A stretch of 64,000 bases of DNA from Leptobrachium leishanense (Eukaryota > Chordata > Amphibia > Anura > Megophryidae): NCBI GenBank assembly GCA_009667805.1, contig CM019067.1:69210997-69274996 (forward strand), given 5' to 3'. Below are positions 56,160 through 64,000 of the stretch, piece by piece. The translations under genes and the position numbers were made by a program. The notes under the pieces were generated by a model that saw only the letters and a program-made list of their open reading frames with translations, made no database searches and was not told where the DNA came from. Numbering within the stretch: position 1 is the first letter of the stretch; every line of letters starts with the position of its first letter.

Positions 56160-56520
56160 CTTGAGAGTTGACAGCAACAGATTCCAAATGCAAATAGCAC
56201 ACTTGAAATGAACTCTTGGCCTTTTATCCGCACATTGTAATTGGGGTAATGAGGGAATATCACACACCTGGCCATGGAACAGCTGAGAAGCCAATTGTCC
56301 CATTACCTTTGGTCCCTTAACAAGTGGGAGGCACATCTGCAAAGTGCTGTATGTCCTACACCGTTCACCTGAGTTGCATGTACATACCCTCAAATTAAAG
56401 CTGACAGTCTGCAGTTAAAGCACATTGTGTTTGTTTCATTCCAACTCCATTGTGGTGGTGTATAGAGCCAAAGATGTTAGAATTGTGTCGATGTCCCAAT
56501 ATTTCTGGACCTGACTGTAT

Positions 56521-56930
56521 ATCATTTTTCTATGTTTCTATGTACAGCTTGGAAAAAAACGAGACAGAGGAGATATGATAGAAACATTTAAATACGTAAA
56601 GGGAATCCACAAGGTAGAGGAAGGGAGTATATTTAAAAGGAAACAAAGTAGCAAAACAAGAGGACATAGTCTTAGATTAGAGGGGCAAAGGTTTAAAAGT
56701 AACATCAGGAAGCATTATTTTACTGAGAGGGTGGTGGATACATGGAACAGTCTTCCAGTTGATGTGGTAGAGGCCAAAACAGTAATTGAATTTAAGCAGG
56801 CATGGGATAAGCATAAGGCTATCCTAAACAAAAGATAAATCCAGGTAAAGTATCCATGTAATTGGGCAGACTAGATGGGCCGAAAGGTTCTTATCTGCCG
56901 ACATTTTTCTATGTTTCTATGTTTCTATAT
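56521..56930 (+). mobile_element. CR1/L2-type LINE tail (copy 2), flanked by TTTCTATG repeats
   Basis: Same 3' end as 50,640-51,695, opposite orientation. TTTTTCTATGTTTCTATG stands at both the 5' junction (56,524-56,541) and the 3' end (about 56,905-56,923). It abuts Tc1-like copy A3, three bases past its TA. Confidence 0.85.
56545..56838 (+). pseudogene. LINE ORF2 C-terminus
   Basis: Open frame SLEKKRDRGDMIETFKYV through SIFKRKQSSKTRG and NSLPVDVVEAKTVIEF to AILNKR and stop. It matches the last ~97 residues of the frame at 50,730-51,695 almost residue for residue, which shows recent common origin. No catalytic part is present. Confidence 0.88.
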
Positions 56931-57370
56931 AGCTGTAGGGATATACAGCTAAATGCAGGGCCGGCCCAAGACATTGTGCTGCCTGGGTTCAAAGATGAAA
57001 TGCTGCCTGCCCTGCCAATTCATGCTCACATGTATCCAGTGATAAAGGTCTTCATGGGCCTGAAGTCGAAGAGTTGGGTGTGCCGCTGTCCTCTTCTTCT
57101 CACTATCCAATGTGCCATTACTAGGGACTGACTGGCAACAATTGGCCTAGGAGGAAGGAGGCCCATAGTGCAGCAACTCCCCCCCCCCCCACACACAAAG
57201 TGTGTCGGCCACTCACCTCTACTCTTACTAGCGGCAATTTCACCCCTGTGTGCTGAGCTCATTTTGACCGTTTTGTTCATGTTTAACTTTAAACGCGATT
57301 TGAAGTCATGTTTTACTGTAGGACCCAGACAAATTTTCGGCAGATTCAAAATCTATCATTTCTATGTGTA
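56931..57370. other. Intergenic stretch, no gene recognised
   Basis: Contains CAGGGCCGG, a word also seen near 63,161 and, inverted, near 61,026, probably an unclassified dispersed repeat. A C-run lies at 57,180-57,190. Confidence 0.5.
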
Positions 57371-57372
57371 TA

Positions 57373-58979
<1,607 letters not shown>

Positions 58980-59202
58980 TATATACGTCATATACTGTCA
59001 GAATGCTATGCTAATGCTAAGAACAAAAAATGTGTGTAAAATAATTTTTTAACACATTTTACCATCCAAACCTTTGTGTGTATATATTTTATGGGGTACT
59101 CTTATTAAATAAAAAATTTAAATGGAAACTTGTTATTACATTTTTCTGAGAAAATATGCAATTGTTAAACAAAACAGTTTGTTTTATGAAAAATATGACT
59201 AG

Positions 59203-59384
59203 CAGGGTTATTCAGAAAGAGGTGATAACCAGGAGAATTGCCAGGAGAAGAGAACAATCTAGACCAAATAGCCGATTTGGAAAGTGAGATGAATGGGAGA
59301 ATTTTTCTGGTTTGGCCATTTTGACCTAGAATTTTCAATTCTCCAGACATTCTAATGGTTTTCACCTCTCTCTGAATAACCCTG
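59203..59384. mobile_element. Short MITE, CAGGGTTATTC ends (copy D3, 182 bp)
   Basis: Ends CAGGGTTATTCAGAAAGAGG and CCTCTCTCTGAATAACCCTG are inverted. Flanking trinucleotides TAG/TAT do not match exactly. It shares its terminal 12 bp with D1 and D2, but the body differs. Confidence 0.75.
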
Positions 59385-59514
59385 TATGTATAAAACACTG
59401 AACTTGCTCCGGCAAATGAGAAGGTGAGTAACGGCAGTGTTATTGACCATTTTACACAGATGAACAATGCCATTACTTTGGATCAAAAAGTAAATAAAAA
59501 AGCTTTTTTTTTCC

Positions 59515-59935
59515 CCTTCTTTTAGATTTTACATAACCATGTTTGGAATCATTGGAAAGGCCAGACTCTGACCTTTCGAATGACACCTCACCTGACCTTG
59601 TGAGGTGTAAAGATTAGAGATGCAGGGTTCCAGAAGTCCCCCAGCGCTCTTCGCAGCAGTGTGGCAGATTAGGCTTTTGTTGCCAACAAGTGTGGGGGCA
59701 ATGGCATTGTGCCATCACCTCCACACTTGTTGGCAGCATGACAAATGAGATTGAGAGATAGTGCAGCATCATTGTTCACATTATAATTGAAAAGTGAACA
59801 ATAGTGCTGTTGTTTTTTATTTGTTATTTGTTTTTATATTCTTAGATATAATCTGGTCATGTTTGGTCCCGTTGGAAAGGTCATTCCCTGGCCTTTCCAA
59901 TGATACCTAACATGACCTTGTAACTGCTGCCTATC
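59515..59935. repeat. Second group of consecutive hairpins
   Basis: Self-complementary units include CACCTCACCTGACCTTGTGAGGTG, a long stem joining GCCAACAAGTGTGG (about 59,681) with CCACACTTGTTGGC (about 59,730), CAGCATCATTGTTC with GAACAATAGTGCTG (59,763-59,808), and GGTCATGTTTGG with CCTAACATGACC (about 59,852-59,917). One hairpin is shared with 50,211-50,258. Probably a relative of the hairpin-chain element, but TTAA ends were not found. Confidence 0.7.
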
Positions 59936-59938
59936 TAT

Positions 59939-60951
59939 TCTAGGTCAAAATAGCCAAACCAGAAAAATTCTCCCATTCATCTCACTTTCCAAATCTGCTA
60001 TTTTGACCTAGAATTTTCCACTCTCCAGTCATTCTCCTGCTTTTAAAGCAGGAAGTGTGTATAAATATATACAGTACACAGTGTGGGCGCCTATTACTAG
60101 GTGGTCAGTTAAAGTGCTAAGTGTGGTGCTAATAAATAGTCAAATGCTGCCTATAGTATGGTAAAAACACATAAAAAACAACCAAAATATGTGTCAAGAT
60201 ACAGATAAAAATCGAAAAACCATACGGCGCATATAGTGCAATAAATAGGTTAATAAATCAATGGAAAAAGAGTGTGTGATAGGGCTATACAGAGGGCTAT
60301 ACACATTGAGCCTGACATTACGAGGCTCCAGAATCGGTGAGTGTGTTTTACTTTTCCTTCTTCACATCTCCATATATACGCAGTGTTACGCTATGGGGGT
60401 GCCGTCTCCCGATTCTCTTTGCTTTACCTAGCCTCCACCACGGATAGAAAGAAGGGAAGTGCCACCCTATATTTGGCTGCAGGCTGTTTTTCCTTGAGCC
60501 GGGACCTTGCAGGCTCCCACAAATGTGAGTGGTTTAGACGTTGATTTCAACAATTTGAGCAATCCTGCCCTGACTGTCTGCACTATCATTTTTTTCTGTG
60601 ATATGTTTTCTTTGAGGAACACTGACGAACAAAAGGATTCGACACCAGCACTTTAGAGAAGATCAGCACATCAGCCTCCATCAGCATTTTTTGAGTATCA
60701 GAACTACTATATATTTGAGCACTTTTTTTGCACATTTGACTTTATACCTGGACTTTATTCTATGCACTTTCATTGATGTTTTAATAACATTCCTACCTCC
60801 TTTTAGCATTTTATATTTTTATGAATTTCACACACTCTTTTTATGGATTTTATACATCCATTGATTTATTAACCTATTTATTGCACTATATGCGCCGTAT
60901 GGTTTTTCGATTTTTATTCTCCTGCTTTTCACCACTCTCTGAATAACCCTG
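59939..60951. mobile_element. Half of a MITE related to D3 (copy D4), interrupted
   Basis: 59,939-60,044 is a hairpin (CTAGGTCAAAATAGCC ... CTATTTTGACCTAG) seen also in D3, and the element ends at 60,951 with CTCTGAATAACCCTG. An 871-bp insertion separates the two parts. The left terminus is missing. Confidence 0.7.
60045..60915. mobile_element. 871-bp insertion with 14-bp target duplication and inner inverted repeat
   Basis: ATTCTCCTGCTTTT is repeated exactly at 60,031-60,044 and 60,916-60,929. The right 55 bases (ATCCATTGATTTATTAACC ... GCGCCGTATGG) are the inverted copy of about 60,206-60,262. The left 160 bases are outside the inverted pair. No ORF has a recognisable domain. A partial inverted duplication with a variable-length target duplication recalls Penelope-like retroelements, but nothing coding supports that. 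Confidence 0.75.
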
Positions 60952-61375
60952 ATAATTATCCTTTCTCTGGGACTATTATGGGACACGGGCCTGGAGCTGC
61001 AGCTCTAATATACCCTATGTTAATCCGGCCCTGCAGATCGGCGAAGTGATCGTGGAGGGAGACTGGGGACTTTTTCCCCAGTCTCACTTTGCTCTGGGCG
61101 GCCAGAAGAGGCGGATCGGGCCACCGTTTTCGCCACGGGATGAGAGGTGAGTATTTGATTCTTGGGGGGATCCAGCTGCAGCTAACTGATTCTGCAGCAG
61201 TGGAATCAGTTAGCACCAGCTCTAAGCTGCAGCAAACTTTCTTAGTTAGCGACAGCTGTGAGCAGGCCCAGACTGGCCATCGGATCGGGCATACCGGGCA
61301 TTTGTCTGTTAGGCCACTAGCCTCCCTGGCTGGTAAACATAACCAGCCACCCAGTGAGGCAGCCTAGGTTGACTG
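60952..61375. other. Intergenic stretch, no gene recognised
   Basis: GC-richer DNA with short local palindromes (for example CAGCTGCAGCT near 61,171). No gene or named repeat. Confidence 0.5.
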
Positions 61376-61606
61376 AAGATGGCGGCCGGCCATCTGGCGT
61401 ATCCTTTGACCAAATCAGAGGGAGGCGGCCAGCCGTCAGCCCCCTGTGACACGTTGCGTGACATCATCAACGGGGGCTGATGGCCGCCTGCTCCCTCTGA
61501 TTAGGTCACAGGGCGCTCCACATGATGTCTGCTGCCAGGCCATAGGGTGGCAGACATCAATCGGCACGCCCTGTGACCTAATCAGAGGGGGCCGGCCGCC
61601 ATCTTG
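61376..61606. repeat. Palindromic cluster with GATGGCGGCCGG ends
   Basis: The outer arms AGATGGCGGCCGGCC (61,378) and GGCCGGCCGCCATCTT (about 61,590) are inverted. Within lie further stems: GGCGGCCAGCCGTCAGCCCC with GGGGCTGATGGCCGCC, CCCTCTGATTAGGTCACAGG with CCTGTGACCTAATCAGAGGG, and GATGTCTG with CAGACATC. Reads as a nested or serial hairpin MITE; no duplication identified. Confidence 0.7.
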
Positions 61607-61621
61607 AAGTCTGCAGGGCCT

Positions 61622-62010
61622 CAGCTCCACAGTAATGTGTAGTGAGTATGAAGGTATCACAAAGCTCCACAGTAATGTGCAGTGTTTATGAGTGTGTCAG
61701 AGAGCTCCATAGTAATGTGCAGTGTTTATGAGGGTGTCACAGAGCTCCACAGTAATGTGCGATGTGCATGAGTGTGCAACAGAGCTCCACAGTAATTTGC
61801 GGTGTGTCTGAGGGTATCACAGTGCTCCACAGTAACGTGTGCTGTGTTTGTGCGTATCACAGAGCTCCACGGCAATAAAACTCACAGTCATGTGCGGCGA
61901 GTATGAGCATATCACTGAGCTTCAAAGAAATAAAACTCACAGTAATGTGCAGTGTGTATGAGGGTATCACAGAGCTCTACAGCAATAAAACTAACTGTAA
62001 TGGGCACTGG
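61622..62010. repeat. 40-bp degenerate minisatellite
   Basis: Units AGCTCCACAGTAATGTGCAG plus TGTTTATGAGGGTGTCACAG recur with a 40-bp period about six times. The last units have gained an AATAAAACT(C/A)AC insert, lengthening the period to about 54-55. Confidence 0.9.
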
Positions 62011-63180
62011 TTAGAAAAAAACGTGGGTTGCTAAATCCACAATGCCTGGGCCTATTTTTTGTCCCAGTCCAGGCCTGTCTGTGAGTAATTAGCATTAGGA
62101 CTATGTGACCCTAACACTAATTACTGATTGCTTACACTTTGCGCTCCCCATGTTAAGTATAGAGAGCACAAAATACGCTAAGCTCGCACTAAAAAGCGCT
62201 AATACCGATTCGCTAATGGATTTTAACCCGCGATCAGGAGGTGATCTATGCGGCACACTATCACCTCAATTAACCTAGCAGTCATTTATGTGAGAGCTAT
62301 TGTTAAGGAGGTAATAGTGCCCTAAGTGTCCCGTTTTAGGAGTGACTGTCCCTCTTTCGAATCCAAATCTCCCAGTCCCTTTTTTCTATCCTAATTTACT
62401 TGGTAAGGGGCTCCTCCATATAGTTGGCGTGTGTGGGCGCATAACAGAGGTGCAACACAATAACTCTGGCAAGTTTTCCTAGAAATCATTTGGTGTAAAA
62501 TAGATACATTGTTCATGATTTTAAAACAATGCTGAGTACATTAATGTATGGCTAAATTTCCCTAAAATACCTTTACCTACTTTAAAGATAGGAGGTGAAC
62601 TAATAAAGAGACCATGGACTGTATCACACAATCATTTTCCCATGTCAGTCATGATCCCTGTATCGCACTATGATGCAGTATATGGTGCTAGTGTTATTTA
62701 AACAAGTGATGAGTGTGTTTTATTACACTAATATGAAAGTATGCCTATAATATAAGAATATTAATATGTTCTCATTCACGGGGCAGTGATCCTTTCCCAT
62801 CTTTTCGGAGGATTGAACATTGGGGTCAGCTTTGGAAGTGAAATCATGACCCACACAGAAGAGACATTGTGACTCTGTCCAGTTATGGCACCTGCTATTG
62901 GAAAGTCACATTGATGACATTTTTCTGGGTATACTGAGACGCAAATGTAGAAAGTATGTGACTGACAGGTGACAGGTCTACCTCCCAAGAGGTTTTTCAG
63001 GAGTCGTGGCGCTTCCTATTTTTCCCTAGTAAACCTGGCTAACAGACTGCTGCTGGGGTCACCAGCTATATAAATAGTGGAATGGTGACGGCCACTGATG
63101 GGCTTGTGCCCGGGCTGGTAGACCTCTGGCCTCATGCTTTAAAATGACTACAGGATGTGCAGGGCCGGATTTGCACCTCA
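62011..63180. other. Intergenic stretch, no gene recognised
   Basis: 62,320-62,480 (GTGTCCCGTTTTAGG ... CATAACAGAGGTGCAAC) is a diverged relative of 5575-5820. CAGGGCCGGATT near 63,160 is another dispersed word. Otherwise nothing recognisable. Confidence 0.5.
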
Positions 63181-63189
63181 GGAGCCTGT

Positions 63190-64000
63190 AGGCACAGAAA
63201 TGCGAAGCGCCCCTACCCCCTCAAGGTCTTAGAGGGAGAGACTATAAGAAGTTCAGTTTTTGAGAGGTTGAGCTTTAGGAAACGGGAAGTCATCCAGTTG
63301 GAGACAGCCGATAGGTAGGCTGTAACATGGACCAACACCGGAGGAAAGAGATCGAGAGAGGAAAGGTAGATTTGAGTGTCATCAGCATAGAGGTGATATT
63401 GGAATCCATAGGAAGAGATAAGGTTGTCCAAAGAGGCAGTATAGATCGAGAAGAGTAGGGGAGCAGAAAGAGAGACAGGAATAGGACCAGGAGAGAGTGA
63501 TGTCACTGAGGCCAAGTGGACACAGCGTGAGGAGCAGGAGAGGGTGATCACCAGTGTTGAATGCAGCAGAAAGGTCAAGAAGAATAAGGAGGGAGAAGTG
63601 ACCTTCGGTTTCAGTGGCAGCTAAATCATTAGTCACCTTGGTTAGAGCAGTCTCAATGGACGCTGGGAATGAAATCCGGACTGGTGCGGATCAAGTAGAG
63701 AGTTAGCAGCAAGAAAACTGGTGAGCTGGTTATAGACCAGACTTTCTACGATTTTGGAGGCAAAGAGAAGCAGAGAGATGGGACAGTAGAGGGTTGGAGG
63801 TAGGATCAAGAGATGGCTTTTTTAGATTGGGGTGATCAAAGCACGTTTGAATACAGAGAAGATTCCAGGGGAGAGGTTAAAAATATGAGTCAAAGCAGGG
63901 ACAGTAACTGGTAGGACAGGCCGAATAAGGTGTGAGTGGACAGGGTCAAGTGGTCAGGCAGGAGAACATGAGGAGTCCTGTTACATCCTCCTACGAGACT
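63190..64000 (-). pseudogene. L2-like LINE reverse transcriptase, decayed, running off the window
   Basis: On the minus strand, reading from the window edge, several frames give PALTHIFNLSPGIFSVFKRA (about 63,900-63,830), then [17 protein letters not shown] (63,590; first catalytic Asp), then [20 protein letters not shown] and [14 protein letters not shown] (about 63,380; catalytic Asp pair), then [11 protein letters not shown]. This is the fingerprint of CR1/L2-type reverse transcriptases, in the usual order. Frames change between the AAFNT and YADD blocks, so the copy is dead. The 3' end is near 63,190; the 5' part lies beyond the window. It differs from the LINE at 50,640. Confidence 0.87.

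Larger units (their letters stand above)
53979..56517 (-). mobile_element. Tc1-like DNA transposon, family A copy A3, with intact transposase ORF
   Basis: TA duplication at 53,977-53,978 and 56,518-56,519, with the same IR/DR inverted repeats as A1. Without the 890-bp LINE insertion its length is 1649 bp, identical to A1. The LINE lies between the stop codon and the left inverted repeat, so the gene is untouched. It is the only family A copy here with an open transposase frame. Confidence 0.95.

Overview
The window looks like repeat-dense, gene-free DNA from a large vertebrate genome, most likely an amphibian (anuran). That is inferred from the mix of elements: several Tc1/mariner families with about 220-bp IR/DR-type inverted repeats, a Tx1/L1-like LINE, CR1/L2-like LINE pieces, a piggyBac-like TTAA element whose right end reads CCCTTT, a tRNA-derived SINE, and a Ngaro-like tyrosine-recombinase retroelement. 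I see no host protein exon, rRNA or functional tRNA gene, CRISPR array or operon. Nearly every long reading frame belongs to a mobile element or is a by-product of a tandem repeat.

Layout. 1-9.05 kb: a decayed DD37E Tc1/mariner fragment; a tRNA-derived SINE split by a Tc1-like element (copy A1); a 31-bp satellite (3.8-4.88 kb) with a 7-monomer higher-order unit; and a second Tc1-like copy (A2). 9.05-35.3 kb: a 20.4-kb CpG-rich satellite with a different 31-bp monomer, split by a 5.8-kb Ngaro-like element (19,138-24,959). That element has split direct repeats A1...B1-A2-B2, a duplicated Gag region, a tyrosine-recombinase C-terminus and an SGNH-hydrolase relic, but no visible reverse transcriptase. 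35.9-41.4 kb: a 5'-truncated, frameshifted Tx1/L1-like LINE between perfect 17-bp target duplications. 41.7-43.3 kb: Tc1-like family B, copy 1. 44.4-49.0 kb: a second DD37E fragment and two MITEs. 49.0-52.2 kb: a triple nest, a MITE with TTA duplication holding a TTAA-flanked piggyBac-like element built of about 13 consecutive hairpins, which in turn carries a 5'-truncated LINE. 52.2-59.0 kb: a duplicated hairpin repeat, an uninterrupted SINE copy, a foldback element with 12-bp target duplication, Tc1-like copy A3 (the only uninterrupted transposase here, with a LINE piece inserted just after its stop codon), another LINE tail, and Tc1-like family B, copy 2. 59.0-64.0 kb: small hairpin MITEs, an 871-bp insertion with 14-bp duplication, a palindromic cluster, a 40-bp minisatellite and the edge of an L2-like LINE.

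The parts do not act as one pathway. They record successive insertions, and several are datable by nesting, by an uninterrupted paralogous target, or by target duplications readable in the sequence. The most unusual structures are the hairpin chain at 49.4-50.1 kb, with duplicated modules that keep pairing by compensatory change, and the Ngaro-like element seated in a satellite monomer with the target restored without duplication.
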